From: Methylotenera oryzisoli
GTDB taxonomy: Bacteria > Pseudomonadota > Gammaproteobacteria > Burkholderiales > Methylophilaceae
Reading direction: 5' to 3'
Assembly: GCA_945881735.1 (NCBI GenBank)
Contig: CAMCVF010000005.1
Coordinates: forward strand, 1 to 64,000
Length of the DNA: 64,000 nt
In this document: positions 34,842-44,204 of the stretch, in pieces
Layout of the letters: every line of letters starts with the position of its first letter
Position numbering within the stretch: the first letter of the stretch is position 1
Notes under the pieces: model-generated
Databases searched by the model: none
What the model was told of the DNA's origin: nothing
Seen by the model: only the letters and a program-made list of their open reading frames with translations
Position numbers and translations under genes: made by a program

Positions 34842-35799
34842 TTTGAGTAGCCTCCGCCTCTAGCAATTTTTTATAAAGCCTTTCTTTGTCGGCAAGAATT
34901 ACGTTTAATGAACGCGCTACTTGATAATTAATAGAAAGCGAAAAATAGCGTGGGGTTTGCGGCGGGGGGAGAAGGCCCGGTGCAGCTTGCGTTTTAACGG
35001 CGATTTCTGCAGCTTGTTTTGCATACTGCTTGGTTTTGCTATACACAGCGGCCAGTGCGCCAGCCCGCACATAGGAATGCGAATAACCAAACACGGGTTT
35101 TTGGTGTTGATAAGTGGTGAGTAAAATCGGCTGCGCCGTCTCGCGACTGTATACCAACGGGTCAGGTATCGCCATAAGAGCGTCATTATTTTCCAGCAGT
35201 TTTTGCAACTTTGGAATCAACTCAGATTCCTGATTGATCGTTTCAATAGAGATATTAATGGCCTTTTTCTCACCAGCATCTCTAATCAGCTTATTATATT
35301 GCGATGAAGTTTTACCTAACATCACACCTACATTTTTAACGTCTGGCAAAAGCGTTTTTATCAATAACAATTGCCGTGAATAAGGCTGATCTAAAAAAAT
35401 AGCACTAAAATTACCTAAATCTCGACCACTAGCGGCTAACAGGCCGTTAAAGCTGGGTAATGGCGTGTACAACCCTAATACAGGCGTGCTGTAGTTCAAT
35501 TTGCTAGCTGCCTCCAACGCTTTCACACCGAGAGCTATTACAAGCTCACTGTTTTCTGCCACAACAGGTCTTTTAGTCTCTCGCAGATCAATCACTTTAA
35601 CACGTAAAGCGGTGTTTTTTGTCAGAATCAATTCTTCTCTAAAATGATGAACAAACTCTAAATAGGCTTGAGATGGAGCGCTTAATATAATGGTAACGCC
35701 AGTATATGCTTGTGATAGCGCAGGACAGCACAAAATAATGCCTAGCGCCAATAACGCTATTTTTTTAAACAAAAAATGGTCATTCGAATCAGTATACAA
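34834..35799 (-). CDS. ABC-type periplasmic substrate-binding protein (PF04392-like)
   Basis: 321-aa exported binding protein. A signal peptide (about 12-31, CCPALSQA) is followed by a two-lobed periplasmic binding fold: LVIALGVKALEAA, TPVLGLYTPLPSF, NFSAIFLDQPYSRQLLLIKT, NVGVMLGKTSSQYNKL, ALMAIPDPLVYS and VFGYSHSYVRAGALAAVYS. This is the ABC-sub-bind family, often coded beside GGDEF or sensor kinases rather than a permease. No permease or ATPase is nearby. Its end overlaps the GGDEF-EAL gene by 8 bp, suggesting a sensory pair. Confidence 0.88.
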   Translation of the reverse strand: MYTDSNDHFLFKKIALLALGIILCCPALSQAYTGVTIILSAPSQAYLEFVHHFREELILTKNTALRVKVIDLRETKRPVVAENSELVIALGVKALEAASKLNYSTPVLGLYTPLPSFNGLLAASGRDLGNFSAIFLDQPYSRQLLLIKTLLPDVKNVGVMLGKTSSQYNKLIRDAGEKKAINISIETINQESELIPKLQKLLENNDALMAIPDPLVYSRETAQPILLTTYQHQKPVFGYSHSYVRAGALAAVYSKTKQYAKQAAEIAVKTQAAPGLLPPPQTPRYFSLSINYQVARSLNVILADKERLYKKLLEAEATQNE

Positions 35800-35870
35800 A
35801 ATTTACCTTATTTAATACCGCAACAAAAAATCCGCTTTTTTGAGGAGCCTTTTTAAAAAATACAGGGCAA

Positions 35871-36455
35871 TTAATTGGAACTTGAAAGCAATTTAAGCGC
35901 TTGCCTAATACCTTCTGATACGGTCAGTTCTTTTGGCAACAGCTTAATTGTCGCCAGTGCTTCTTTTTCGTTATAACCAAGCGCCAACAGTGCATTTAAT
36001 ATATCACTTGTAGCAGATTTAGGCAGGGTAGCACCCACGCCACTTATACCGTTAATCGAAAACTTATCTTTAAGCTCAAGCAACAAGCGCTCAGCTGTTT
36101 TTTTACCAATTCCAGGAATCCGCGTCAGCATCACCACTTCCTGGAGATTAACAGCTTGAATCAAATCTTCTATACTTACGCCACTCAAAATAGACAAGGC
36201 AGATTTAGCACCAATACCATTTACTTTAAGCAATTGTTTAAACGTACTTTTTTCTTGCTCACTGCCAAAACCATAAAGCAATTGCGCATCTTCACGCACC
36301 ACCATATAAGTCAGCAATTGAACTTTTGCGCCAATCTCTGGCAAATTATAGAAAGTGCTCATTGGCACTTCCACTTCATAGCCTACGCCCGCACAATCAA
36401 TCACCACTTGCGGTGGCGCTTTTTCAATCAAAATTCCGTTTAAGCGTCCAATCAT
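35871..36455 (-). CDS. ruvA: Holliday junction branch migration protein RuvA
   Basis: Binds the Holliday junction and loads RuvB. 194 aa. Domain I is [20 protein letters not shown]; domain II has the helix-hairpin-helix pairs [18 protein letters not shown] and [19 protein letters not shown]; domain III (about 145-194) is the RuvB-binding tail ([15 protein letters not shown]). Its ATG overlaps the ruvC stop by 4 bp. Confidence 0.97.
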   Translation of the reverse strand: MIGRLNGILIEKAPPQVVIDCAGVGYEVEVPMSTFYNLPEIGAKVQLLTYMVVREDAQLLYGFGSEQEKSTFKQLLKVNGIGAKSALSILSGVSIEDLIQAVNLQEVVMLTRIPGIGKKTAERLLLELKDKFSINGISGVGATLPKSATSDILNALLALGYNEKEALATIKLLPKELTVSEGIRQALKLLSSSN

Positions 36456-37015
36456 ATTAATCTTCCATTTTTAACGCGGAATCCTGATGTCGCCAGTTTT
36501 CCTAATCCTTGCCCGCCATGCGCATGACAAATCGCGCAAGCTAGCGCATCTGCTGAATCTGGGCTTGGAAATCCAGGTAAATTCAGTAAGCGCTTGACCA
36601 TTTCTTGCACTTGCTCTTTTTGAGCATGGCCATTGCCTACAACGGATTGCTTTACTTGCAAGGCCGTATATTCGGCCACGATTAAATTACGTATAACCGA
36701 TGCGCTAATGGCCGCGCCACGTGCTTGGCCAAGTAATAAAGTGGATTGCGGATTGACATTGACGAACACTTTTTCTATCGCCGCTTGTGCGGGCTGGTAA
36801 GTATCAATTACCTCAAACAAACCATCTAAAATGATTTTCAAACGCGCTGGCAACTCTTCTCTATCGTCCTCGCCTGCTGCTTTATTTATTTTACCACTGG
36901 CAGTTTTAATAGTGCCACTGGCTATATAGGTGATTTTTTCTCCTACTTTTTCAATGACACCAAAGCCCGTTAAGCGCAGGCCGGGGTCAATTCCCAGTAT
37001 CCTTATATTTTCCAA
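36452..37015 (-). CDS. ruvC: Crossover junction endonuclease RuvC
   Basis: Resolves Holliday junctions. 187 aa. The catalytic acidic residues are visible in [27 protein letters not shown] and [17 protein letters not shown]. It has a ~12-residue insert ([20 protein letters not shown]) before the [10 protein letters not shown] helix and a slightly longer C-terminus than E. coli. It is between yebC and ruvA. Confidence 0.97.
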   Translation of the reverse strand: MENIRILGIDPGLRLTGFGVIEKVGEKITYIASGTIKTASGKINKAAGEDDREELPARLKIILDGLFEVIDTYQPAQAAIEKVFVNVNPQSTLLLGQARGAAISASVIRNLIVAEYTALQVKQSVVGNGHAQKEQVQEMVKRLLNLPGFPSPDSADALACAICHAHGGQGLGKLATSGFRVKNGRLI

Positions 37016-37070
37016 AAGGCTGCCAAAAACGTTAAATCCACTGCACGGATAGGCGACACGGTTTTCATTT

Positions 37071-37799
37071 TTAGCTTTCTTCGATTACTGCAGTGGTATA
37101 CACATCCTGCACATCATCTAAATCTTCCAGCGCATCCAGAATTTTTTGCATTTTAATCGCATCATCCCCTGTAAAAACATTTTCAACGCCGGGCTTCATC
37201 ACTACTTCCGCCATCACCGCTTTTAATCCAGCAACTTCCATGGCTTCTTTTATCGCAATTAAATCGTTTGGTGGGGTAATCACTTCAATGCTACCGTCTT
37301 CATCGGTAACGATGTCTTCTGCGCCTGCTTCAAGTGCAATTTCCATTACTTTATCTTCAGAAGTACCAGGCTCATACAGCAAGCTACCGCAGTGTTTAAA
37401 CATAAAAGCCACAGAACCATCTGTGCCTAAATTGCCTCCAAATTTGGTTAATGCATGCCGCACATCGGCGACGGCGCGCTGTTTATTATCGGTTAGGCAA
37501 TCAATAATAATGGCGGCACCATTGATGCCGTAGCCTTCATAACGAATCTCTTCGTAATTCACGCCTTCTAGCTCACCTGTACCTTTTTTTATGGCGCGCG
37601 TAATATTGTCTGCCGGCATATTTTCTTCTTTCGCCTCAGCCACCGCGGCGCGTAGCCGCGGATTCATGCTCACATCGCCGCCGCTTAATCGCGCTGCTAC
37701 GGTGATTTCTTTAATGAGTTTTGTGAAAATTTTACCTCGCTTGGCGTCTTGACGACCTTTGCGGTGCTGAATATTGGCCCATTTACTGTGTCCTGCCAT
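37071..37799 (-). CDS. YebC/PmpR family transcriptional regulator
   Basis: TACO1/YebC family, 242 aa. Begins [20 protein letters not shown] and contains [40 protein letters not shown] and [12 protein letters not shown]. Members act as DNA-binding regulators, and recent work links the family to translation of difficult sequences. It is upstream of ruvC as in most proteobacteria. Confidence 0.96.
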   Translation of the reverse strand: MAGHSKWANIQHRKGRQDAKRGKIFTKLIKEITVAARLSGGDVSMNPRLRAAVAEAKEENMPADNITRAIKKGTGELEGVNYEEIRYEGYGINGAAIIIDCLTDNKQRAVADVRHALTKFGGNLGTDGSVAFMFKHCGSLLYEPGTSEDKVMEIALEAGAEDIVTDEDGSIEVITPPNDLIAIKEAMEVAGLKAVMAEVVMKPGVENVFTGDDAIKMQKILDALEDLDDVQDVYTTAVIEES

Positions 37800-37898
37800 A
37801 CTATTTCCCTTGATATTTTTGCATCGATATTTTAATTATCTTTACATTTTATCATAGGCTTGATGTAGTTTATTCTTGGCCTTTGCGCTATCTACTGG

Positions 37899-38786
37899 CT
37901 AATGTTTGCGCATGGTAATAACCGATATTTGCACCAGCGCCAATGCAATTAGCAACATGCCAATTAGCTCAAATGTATTAGGCACTTCGTTTAATTGTAT
38001 CCATGCGGCAATCACGCCAATCACTGGCGCTAACATAGATGCCATGCTAGCCACGCCTGCTGGCAAGCGTTGAAGAGCATATAACCATAGCAACCAAGCC
38101 AACGCTCCACTTAAAATCACATTAAACAATACGGCGCCAATAAAATAACCTGTCCATTGAATCGATGGTGCGGGTACGATAAAGGCAATTGCCAACATCG
38201 GCACTGAACCAAGCAACATCGGCCAAGCAGTTAAATTAAGTAGATCTAGATTTGGACTACGTTGATGCAGTTTTTTAGAGATAGTCGCGGATAAAGCCCA
38301 GGATACGCCCGAACATAAGGCCAGAAACATGCTAAAACCATCGGCTTTGATATGAAGAGGGTCAAATATCAGCACCATACCAAAGATGGCAGTAGCCACC
38401 GCTAGCCACTGCCATCCATGCACTTTTTCGCCCAGCATTGGCCACGCAAACAGCATTACCCAAAACGGCATGGTGTAGGTGAGCACAGCGGTTTTACCTG
38501 CGCCACCTTCTACCAATGCCCAGATTAGCAAGCCTGTAAAGCCAATCGTTTGTAATAAACCCAACACAAGCATGGTGGGAAATTCTTTTAATCCCAATGG
38601 TCTTTTAGTGAAATAAATCAAAACAAACAGCGCAAGTGCTCCTAAAAAAGTACGCAAAGCCGCAAATTGAAAAGGCCCTGCATATTGCAGCGCACTTTTC
38701 ATGACAACCCAGTTATAACCCCAGATAATGGTTAATACCATTAACGCAATAAAGGCGCGGATGGTGACTTTTTTACTTTTTTCCAT
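37899..38786 (-). CDS. DMT superfamily transporter (EamA family)
   Basis: 295-aa inner-membrane protein with ten predicted helices arranged as two EamA repeats (about 10-140 and 150-290). Seen are IWGYNWVVMKSAL, AALRTFLGALAL and LAPVIGVIAAWIQLNEVPNTFE, typical of drug/metabolite exporters. The substrate cannot be predicted. It is a single gene with a decayed SnoaL-like gene upstream. Confidence 0.9.
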   Translation of the reverse strand: MEKSKKVTIRAFIALMVLTIIWGYNWVVMKSALQYAGPFQFAALRTFLGALALFVLIYFTKRPLGLKEFPTMLVLGLLQTIGFTGLLIWALVEGGAGKTAVLTYTMPFWVMLFAWPMLGEKVHGWQWLAVATAIFGMVLIFDPLHIKADGFSMFLALCSGVSWALSATISKKLHQRSPNLDLLNLTAWPMLLGSVPMLAIAFIVPAPSIQWTGYFIGAVLFNVILSGALAWLLWLYALQRLPAGVASMASMLAPVIGVIAAWIQLNEVPNTFELIGMLLIALALVQISVITMRKH

Positions 38787-38832
38787 GAGTTTGTTGCCTT
38801 AACTTAAGCGCCCTATCATAAGCGCATCAATC

Positions 38833-39205
38833 TCAGATATGTTTTACTGCTTTCCATGCACCATCGGCTTGTTTGCGATATACAAATGCACATTACCACC
38901 AAAATTTTGGCGCACGCCATTAGCATCAACCATCGCACCCGCGCAGTTTCAGCGTTGATAGGCTGTGTGCCATCCTCAAACAAGTCGTTTAATGTCAGTT
39001 TATTGTTAATAAAACCAGCCTCAATTAAGTCTGCAAAAAATCTTGAATTGCCTGCACAACAATGACTGGCAGCACCTGCAGGTACTTGCGTTACGATTGC
39101 ATTTGTGTAACAGAGCTTGGCAATTTCGGCCGCATTTTCGCTATTAAATGGTTGGTCAAATGTTGCATTAATGGCTGTAATTTCTGTTTGAATAGCTTCT
39201 ATTGC
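38833..39205 (-). pseudogene. Frameshifted SnoaL-like (DUF4440/NTF2-type) gene
   Basis: The minus strand reads AIEAIQTEITAINATFDQPF, NSENAAEIAKLCYTNAIVTQ and VPAGAASHCCAG, then continues through FFADLIEAGFINNKLTLNDL. It then shifts frame to WLMLMA / MVDANGVRQNFGGNVHLY and shifts again to KQADGAWKAVKHI and stop. This is the layout of a SnoaL-like protein (cone-shaped alpha+beta fold ending W-K-I-x-x-x-x). It has no start codon and at least two frameshifts. Confidence 0.6.
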
Positions 39206-39241
39206 TTATCTTTTTTGTGTGAATGAAATTGTTTACGCTTG

Positions 39242-39568
39242 CTAAATAAGTGCTGGAATACCCATATTGATTAATCCCAATAATTGTTGTAATTGCAGTC
39301 GCTTATCTTCATCCAATCCCTGCATACACAGCTTTAAACGGCAATAATAATCAGGCATCACCACATCAAGTTTGGCTTGTCCAGCAACCGTCAATTGAAT
39401 TTTAACGCTGCGCCTGTCTTCTTTTGCAAATACTCTGGTAACTAATCTGCTTTTCTCCAAACCATCTAACAAGCCAGTCATGGTAGCGCGCGAAACACCT
39501 AGCTTTTCTGCCAATACCGATGGGGTAGAAGTTACCAATTCTGCGCACATCAACAAAATCAGAACCAT
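39242..39568 (-). CDS. MarR family transcriptional regulator, short N-terminus
   Basis: 108-aa winged-helix regulator. The recognition helix region VLAEKLGVSRATMTGLLDGL, the wing FAKEDRRSVKIQLTVAG and the C-terminal dimer helices are MarR-like. MarR proteins are normally ~140 residues; here about 30 N-terminal residues are missing. The frame stays open upstream for 22 codons without an ATG, so the gene may be 5'-truncated or start at a rare codon. A perfect 20-bp palindrome abuts the ATG. It is divergent from the CBS gene. Confidence 0.8.
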   Translation of the reverse strand: MVLILLMCAELVTSTPSVLAEKLGVSRATMTGLLDGLEKSRLVTRVFAKEDRRSVKIQLTVAGQAKLDVVMPDYYCRLKLCMQGLDEDKRLQLQQLLGLINMGIPALI

Positions 39569-39569
39569 T

Positions 39570-39589
39570 ATAGTTAGCTTCCTAACTAT
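39570..39589. promoter_or_regulatory. MarR-type operator palindrome
   Basis: ATAGTTAGCTTCCTAACTAT is a 20-bp perfect inverted repeat (8-bp arms, 4-bp centre) 1 bp upstream of the marR ATG and 87 bp upstream of the divergent CBS gene. Its position suits autoregulation, and the spacing between half-sites suits a MarR dimer. Confidence 0.7.
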
Positions 39590-39676
39590 ATCGACAAATT
39601 TATGATTTTTTCTCTGTGGATATTGGCTAATTTATTTAAAGGTGTATATTAAAATGCTAACTTGCGGAAGAAGAAC

Positions 39677-40108
39677 ATGAAAACTTTACAGCAAATATTG
39701 AACGATAAAAAACATAACCAAGTAATTAGTATTGCGCCCAATCGTCCTGTTTTTGATGCGCTGGTAATTTTAGCTGAATATAAAATAGGCGCACTGGCGG
39801 TAATTGAGGATGGCAAGTTAGTCGGCATTTTTTCTGAGCGCGATTATGCTCGCGAAGTTGTCTTAAAAGGACGATCCTCTAAAACGACTCAAATCTCCGA
39901 AGTGATGACAAACAAAGTTATTTTTGGAAAAGCCGATGATTTAGTGGAATCCACCATGAGCATGATGAGTGAAAAACGTATTCGCCACCTGCCAGTTTTA
40001 AATGGCGAAGAACTTGCTGGTATGCTGTCTTTGGGCGACTTGGTCAAAGAAACCATTAGTTATCAGCAACGTTTGATTGCAGAGCTTGAGCAGTATATTA
40101 GAGGCTAG
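39677..40108 (+). CDS. CBS-domain pair protein
   Basis: 143-aa stand-alone CBS pair (Bateman module). CBS1 is about 8-60 (ISIAPNRPVFDALVILAEYK, GKLVGIFSERDYAREV) and CBS2 about 70-125 (MTNKVIFGKADDLVESTMSM, RIRHLPVLNGEELAGMLSLG). Such proteins bind AMP/ATP or S-adenosylmethionine and act as energy sensors; the partner is unknown. I chose the ATG at 39677, with GGAAG upstream, over a TTG at 39662. It is divergent from the MarR gene. Confidence 0.9.
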   Translation: MKTLQQILNDKKHNQVISIAPNRPVFDALVILAEYKIGALAVIEDGKLVGIFSERDYAREVVLKGRSSKTTQISEVMTNKVIFGKADDLVESTMSMMSEKRIRHLPVLNGEELAGMLSLGDLVKETISYQQRLIAELEQYIRG

Positions 40109-40258
40109 TTAACGACTCAACAGATTAATCAATCTAAGCTCATGATAAAACTTAACCTTAAACATAAATTGCAGTGATAGGAACACGCAACGAATTTAAC
40201 GTTAAGGTTTGATGTGATTCCAAATTTATTAACTGATTTTTAAAAAAGGAAATTTATC

Positions 40259-40330
40259 ATGCGGGCAACTTTAGCTGTAACAGAAATGCGATTTGGCTTT
40301 GAAGTTACAATATATGTTATGAATAAATAA
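40259..40330 (+). CDS. Possible 23-aa small protein
   Basis: ATG-initiated 23-codon frame (MRATLAVTEMRFGFEVTIYV then MNK and stop) with AAGGA at 40246-40250 about 8 nt upstream and a rho-independent hairpin 20 bp after the stop. The RBS and terminator make it look like a mini-transcript, but the peptide matches nothing I know. It could equally be the 5' part of a small RNA. The rest of 40109-40258 shows nothing. Confidence 0.35.
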   Translation: MRATLAVTEMRFGFEVTIYVMNK

Positions 40331-40348
40331 TTCAGTTTTTTGAATTTG

Positions 40349-40375
40349 AAAAGGGAGCGTTTGCTCCCTTTTTTG
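40349..40375. terminator. Rho-independent terminator
   Basis: AAAAGGGAGC-GTTT-GCTCCCTTTTTT forms a strong hairpin with a T-run on the plus strand. It can also serve the minus-strand yjbQ transcript ending at 40400. Confidence 0.85.
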
Positions 40376-40399
40376 TTTAGCTAAAGTTTAAATAACGAC

Positions 40400-40819
40400 T
40401 TATTCACCAATAATTTTAACAAGAACGCGTTTTTTGCGTCTGCCATCAAATTCGCCATAAAAAATCTGCTCCCAAGGTCCAAAATCTAAGCGACCCTCGG
40501 TAATCGCCACCACCACTTCTCGGCCCATAATTTGGCGCTTCATATGTGCATCGGCGTTGTCTTCCCCTGTATCGTTATGACGATAGCTACTAACCGGCTC
40601 ATGTGGTGCCAGCTTTTCTAGCCATTGTCCGTAATCATGGTGCAAACCACGCTCATCGTCATTAATAAAAACACTGGCGGTAATATGCATTGCATTGATT
40701 AATACCAAGCCTTCGCGCACATTACTTTCGCGCAAACATTCGTTAATTTGGTCGGTAATGCGTATAAATGCCACACGTGTTGGTGGATTAAACCACAGTT
40801 CTTTGCGATAGCTTTTCAT
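40400..40819 (-). CDS. yjbQ: YjbQ (UPF0047) family protein
   Basis: 139-aa YjbQ/UPF0047 protein. Members show weak thiamine-phosphate synthase activity, but the cell role is not settled. Conserved features are [54 protein letters not shown] (His/Asp cluster), [20 protein letters not shown] and [19 protein letters not shown]. It is a single gene, with terminators on both sides. Confidence 0.92.
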   Translation of the reverse strand: MKSYRKELWFNPPTRVAFIRITDQINECLRESNVREGLVLINAMHITASVFINDDERGLHHDYGQWLEKLAPHEPVSSYRHNDTGEDNADAHMKRQIMGREVVVAITEGRLDFGPWEQIFYGEFDGRRKKRVLVKIIGE

Positions 40820-40889
40820 GTTTTATCTCCTTTAAATTATGGCGCTAATTCTAGCACCGCAACGCCTTAATCAATGACGGTTGAGCAAT

Positions 40890-40917
40890 AAAAAAGGCTT
40901 CCCGAAAGAAGCCTTTT
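40890..40917. terminator. Rho-independent terminator of the SoxYZ-like gene
   Basis: AAAAGGCTTC-CCGAAA-GAAGCCTTTT (40892-40901 with 40908-40917), 18 bp after the stop of the minus-strand gene at 40935. Confidence 0.85.
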
Positions 40918-40934
40918 CAACACTCAACAAGCAA

Positions 40935-41735
40935 TTAACTTTTCACATCAACCGCGTGTGTAAAGCTTTTGCCTTCGTTATCGGTTGCTACCACTTCTAA
41001 CTTACCTGGCTCTGCCGGCACAAAATTGAATTTAAAATAGGGGTCTTCCGCCGTACCAACACCCACATCCACTGTCATCACTGGTTTACCGTTATATTTA
41101 AATTCCGTTTTATTAATGTAAAAAGCAGGCATAAAACCTTGTGTTACTAATTCACGCTGTAAGCCAGTTCGCATCACGTGCTTAATATTAAAAGTGGCTG
41201 GCGTTGCCGCGCCAATTTTAACTTTATCTACATTCATTTTAATTTTGCCAGACGCGGCACGAGTGGCCTTATCATCAATTTCTACCGTACCACCGCAGCC
41301 GCCTGCTGCTCGAATCTCACGCGATGCTAGATATAAATTACCTTTTGCATCTTCACCCACCAAACGCACAAAGGCATCCGTTTCAAAACGAATCCGTGTG
41401 GCCAATTGAAAATCGCCTAATGCTTCAGTCAAATGATAAGTGGCTGTTAACGGAATCGGGTTGGCATCCACAAAAGCATATAACTTGGTGATTTTTACGC
41501 CACCAGCCGCGGCATTATCAATGCTATAAGTCACTGGCACTTGTGCACCACTTTCGGCGCGACGTTGCGCATCGATTTTCATGAAGGTAACCTCAGTCAT
41601 AGGCCGCTTTTCAAAAAACGCTTCTTTCATCACAGGCCATAAGGTTGGATTAGGTTCAGCTATTACGCTTGAACTTGCGCCAATCAAGAAAACACATACA
41701 AGCATTGAATTCACTAAAAATTGTTTGGTTTTCAT
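40935..41735 (-). CDS. Quinoprotein dehydrogenase-associated SoxYZ-like carrier
   Basis: 266-aa periplasmic SoxY-SoxZ fusion. Signal peptide about 1-26. The SoxY-like part (about 35-150) ends in IRAAGGCGG, the swinging-arm cysteine motif, but here it sits internally. The SoxZ-like part (about 170-266) has FNIKHVMRTGLQRE, FYINKTEFKYNGKPV and LEVVATDNEGKSFTHAV. This fused form is typical of methylotrophs and other bacteria with PQQ-dependent alcohol dehydrogenases, not of sulfur oxidisers. No dehydrogenase gene is nearby, so its partner must be elsewhere. Confidence 0.88.
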   Translation of the reverse strand: MKTKQFLVNSMLVCVFLIGASSSVIAEPNPTLWPVMKEAFFEKRPMTEVTFMKIDAQRRAESGAQVPVTYSIDNAAAGGVKITKLYAFVDANPIPLTATYHLTEALGDFQLATRIRFETDAFVRLVGEDAKGNLYLASREIRAAGGCGGTVEIDDKATRAASGKIKMNVDKVKIGAATPATFNIKHVMRTGLQRELVTQGFMPAFYINKTEFKYNGKPVMTVDVGVGTAEDPYFKFNFVPAEPGKLEVVATDNEGKSFTHAVDVKS

Positions 41736-41859
41736 CTCTTCTCCAAATCTGCTTATGGCAAAGTTTACACTATTATTAAATAGGACTACATATTACCATT
41801 TTAGTTTTATTCAAGCACTTGTATGTAATGCAAGTCACACAACAAATATTAAGCTTTTA

Positions 41860-42252
41860 TTAGTTGTTGCGAAACTCTTCAAAATTAAGCTCAATACCAT
41901 TACCAGCAGGGTCTTTAAAGTTAATTTGTTTGACGCCATTCATCAGCATGCGCGTGGTGTAAGGTATTGAATGAGAAGTTAAATGCGCTTCCATCGCTGG
42001 CATATCGTTACAAGTAAACGATACATGGTCGTAGGTACCATTCACGTGTAAGTCAGGAGCACCAATACCTTTATTGTACTCAGCAATATGAAGCACATCA
42101 TTTTCGCCAATGTATAACCAAAAACCATAACTGGTCGTTGCCGTTCGCGGCCCAACTCTCAAACCCACAATATCGCAGTAAAAATCGCGCAAAACATGCA
42201 TCATGTCACGATTGGCTCGAAGGTTGATATGGTTGATATCGGTAATTGGCAT
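41860..42252 (-). CDS. VOC (glyoxalase/dioxygenase) family protein
   Basis: 130-aa vicinal-oxygen-chelate fold protein. Two beta-alpha-beta-beta-beta modules: INHINLRANRDMMHVLRDFY and TYDHVSFTCNDMPAMEAHL. Candidate metal ligands are His8 (DINHINLRA), the His of LHIAEYN, His in TYDHVSF and Glu120 (GIELNFEEF). The substrate is unknown. It is ~110 bp after aspS on the same strand and may be cotranscribed. Confidence 0.88.
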   Translation of the reverse strand: MPITDINHINLRANRDMMHVLRDFYCDIVGLRVGPRTATTSYGFWLYIGENDVLHIAEYNKGIGAPDLHVNGTYDHVSFTCNDMPAMEAHLTSHSIPYTTRMLMNGVKQINFKDPAGNGIELNFEEFRNN

Positions 42253-42363
42253 AGCATCTCTTTAAAAAATGTAATTCACGATGCGTTAACTTGGCACATC
42301 GAGTAGAGAATACAATCAGCAAAGGAAGCATATGTAAGGACTTTATCGCGAAGTGAGTGCATT

Positions 42364-44154
42364 TTAAACGGCTGGATTTTGTAAGCGAAGGCGTATATGC
42401 AACTCTCGCAGTTGTTTATCATCCACTTCATTTGGTGCATTGGTCATTAAACATTGTGCACGTTGCGTTTTTGGGAAGGCGATGACATCACGAATCGATT
42501 CGGCACCTGCCATTAATGTTACTAAACGGTCTAAACCAAACGCCAAACCGCCATGAGGAGGAGCGCCGTATTGTAGAGCGTCCAACAAGAAGCCGAATTT
42601 TTCTTGTGCATCTTCTTTACTAATTTTCAGCGCATCGAAAACTTTAGATTGCACATCTTGCTTGTGGATGCGCACTGAACCGCCGCCCACTTCCCAGCCG
42701 TTTAGTACCATATCGTAGGCTTTAGATAAACACGCTCCTGGGTTAGAAACCAACATCTCTTCGTGGCCATCTTTTGGCGCGGTAAACGGATGATGCAATG
42801 CTGCCCAGCGATCGTTTTCTTCATCGTGTTCAAACATGGGGAAATCAACCACCCATAGTGGCGCCCATGCGCGACCATCCACATGACCTTTATCGTGGCC
42901 AACTTTTAAGCGTAATGCGCCTAACGCCTCGTTAACCACTTTGGTTTTATCTGCACCAAAGAATACGATATCGCCATTTTGTGCACCTGTGCGGTCAATA
43001 ATCGCTTGCAAGGCGGTAGCGTGAATGTTTTTTACGATTGGGCTTTGCAAGCCCTCTTCGTTCAATTTATTCACATCATTGATTTTGATGTAAGCCAAAC
43101 CTTTTGCGCCATAAATTTTGACAAATTCGGTATAGGCATCAATTTCACTTCTTGCAATCGTTGCGCCACTTGGTACACGTAAGGCCGCCACGCGACCGCC
43201 AGTCATGTTAGCTGCACCTGCGAATACTTTAAAATCCACATCTTTCATCACATCTGAAAGTTCTGTGATTTCCAGAGTCACACGCATATCCGGTTTATCT
43301 GAACCGTATCGGTTTATGGCCTCACTAAAGGGCATGCGTGGAAATTTGACTGGCAAATCTACGTTTTGAACAGACTTAAGCATTTGTCGAATCATCTCTT
43401 CGACAATGTCCATAATCTCATTTTCACTCAAAAATGAGGTCTCAATATCCACTTGTGTGAATTCTGGTTGACGATCTGCACGCAAGTCTTCATCGCGGAA
43501 ACATTTTGTAATTTGGAAATAACGGTCAAAGCCCGATACCATTAATAATTGCTTGAATAACTGCGGTGATTGAGGCAATGCAAAGAACTGGCCGGCATGT
43601 ACGCGGCTTGGCACTAGATAGTCGCGCGCGCCTTCTGGCGTACTGCGGGTTAGCATCGGTGTTTCCACCTCAATAAAACCGTTTACATCTAAATAATCAC
43701 GCAAAGTTTTAGCCACGCGATAGCGCAACATCATATTTTTTTGCATTGCTGGGCGACGCAAATCAATATAGCGGTGTTCAAGTCTTACTGTTTCAGTCAG
43801 ATTTTCATCATCTAACATAAAGGGCGGCGTAAGCGATGCGTTTAAAACTTCAATTTCGGTGGCAATCATTTCTACTTCGCCAGTCGACAAGTTAGCGTTT
43901 ACCGCGCCTTCTGGGCGGGCACGTACAACACAGGTAATTTTTAATACGTATTCACTGCGCACCGATTCGGCTATTTTAAAGGCTTCAACCGTATCAGGGT
44001 TAACGACAATTTGTGCCATACCTTCACGGTCGCGCAAATCAATAAAAATAACACCTCCATGATCGCGGCGGCGATGCGCCCAGCCACATAAGCTAACTGT
44101 TTGGCCAATGTGGCTCCGGTTTAAGTGGCCGCAATAATGTGTACGCATAGTCAT
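42364..44154 (-). CDS. aspS: Aspartyl-tRNA synthetase
   Basis: Class II synthetase, 596 aa, bacterial length. An N-terminal OB-fold anticodon-binding domain ([20 protein letters not shown]) precedes the catalytic core with motif 1 ([20 protein letters not shown]), motif 2 ([18 protein letters not shown]) and motif 3 ([15 protein letters not shown]), and the GAD insertion domain (about 290-420). Bacterial non-discriminating forms occur in betaproteobacteria; that cannot be told here. Met3 ([10 protein letters not shown]) is the probable start. It is downstream of DUF502. Confidence 0.97.
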   Translation of the reverse strand: MTMRTHYCGHLNRSHIGQTVSLCGWAHRRRDHGGVIFIDLRDREGMAQIVVNPDTVEAFKIAESVRSEYVLKITCVVRARPEGAVNANLSTGEVEMIATEIEVLNASLTPPFMLDDENLTETVRLEHRYIDLRRPAMQKNMMLRYRVAKTLRDYLDVNGFIEVETPMLTRSTPEGARDYLVPSRVHAGQFFALPQSPQLFKQLLMVSGFDRYFQITKCFRDEDLRADRQPEFTQVDIETSFLSENEIMDIVEEMIRQMLKSVQNVDLPVKFPRMPFSEAINRYGSDKPDMRVTLEITELSDVMKDVDFKVFAGAANMTGGRVAALRVPSGATIARSEIDAYTEFVKIYGAKGLAYIKINDVNKLNEEGLQSPIVKNIHATALQAIIDRTGAQNGDIVFFGADKTKVVNEALGALRLKVGHDKGHVDGRAWAPLWVVDFPMFEHDEENDRWAALHHPFTAPKDGHEEMLVSNPGACLSKAYDMVLNGWEVGGGSVRIHKQDVQSKVFDALKISKEDAQEKFGFLLDALQYGAPPHGGLAFGLDRLVTLMAGAESIRDVIAFPKTQRAQCLMTNAPNEVDDKQLRELHIRLRLQNPAV

Positions 44155-44204
44155 AAAAATAAATTTCGTTAAATTGTGGTGTTAATTAAAAATTACTAAA
44201 AATT

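Noticed and set aside
38856-39065. 69-codon plus-strand frame upstream of the DMT transporter
   Set aside because: Antisense to the decayed SnoaL-like gene, which accounts for the coding-like bias.
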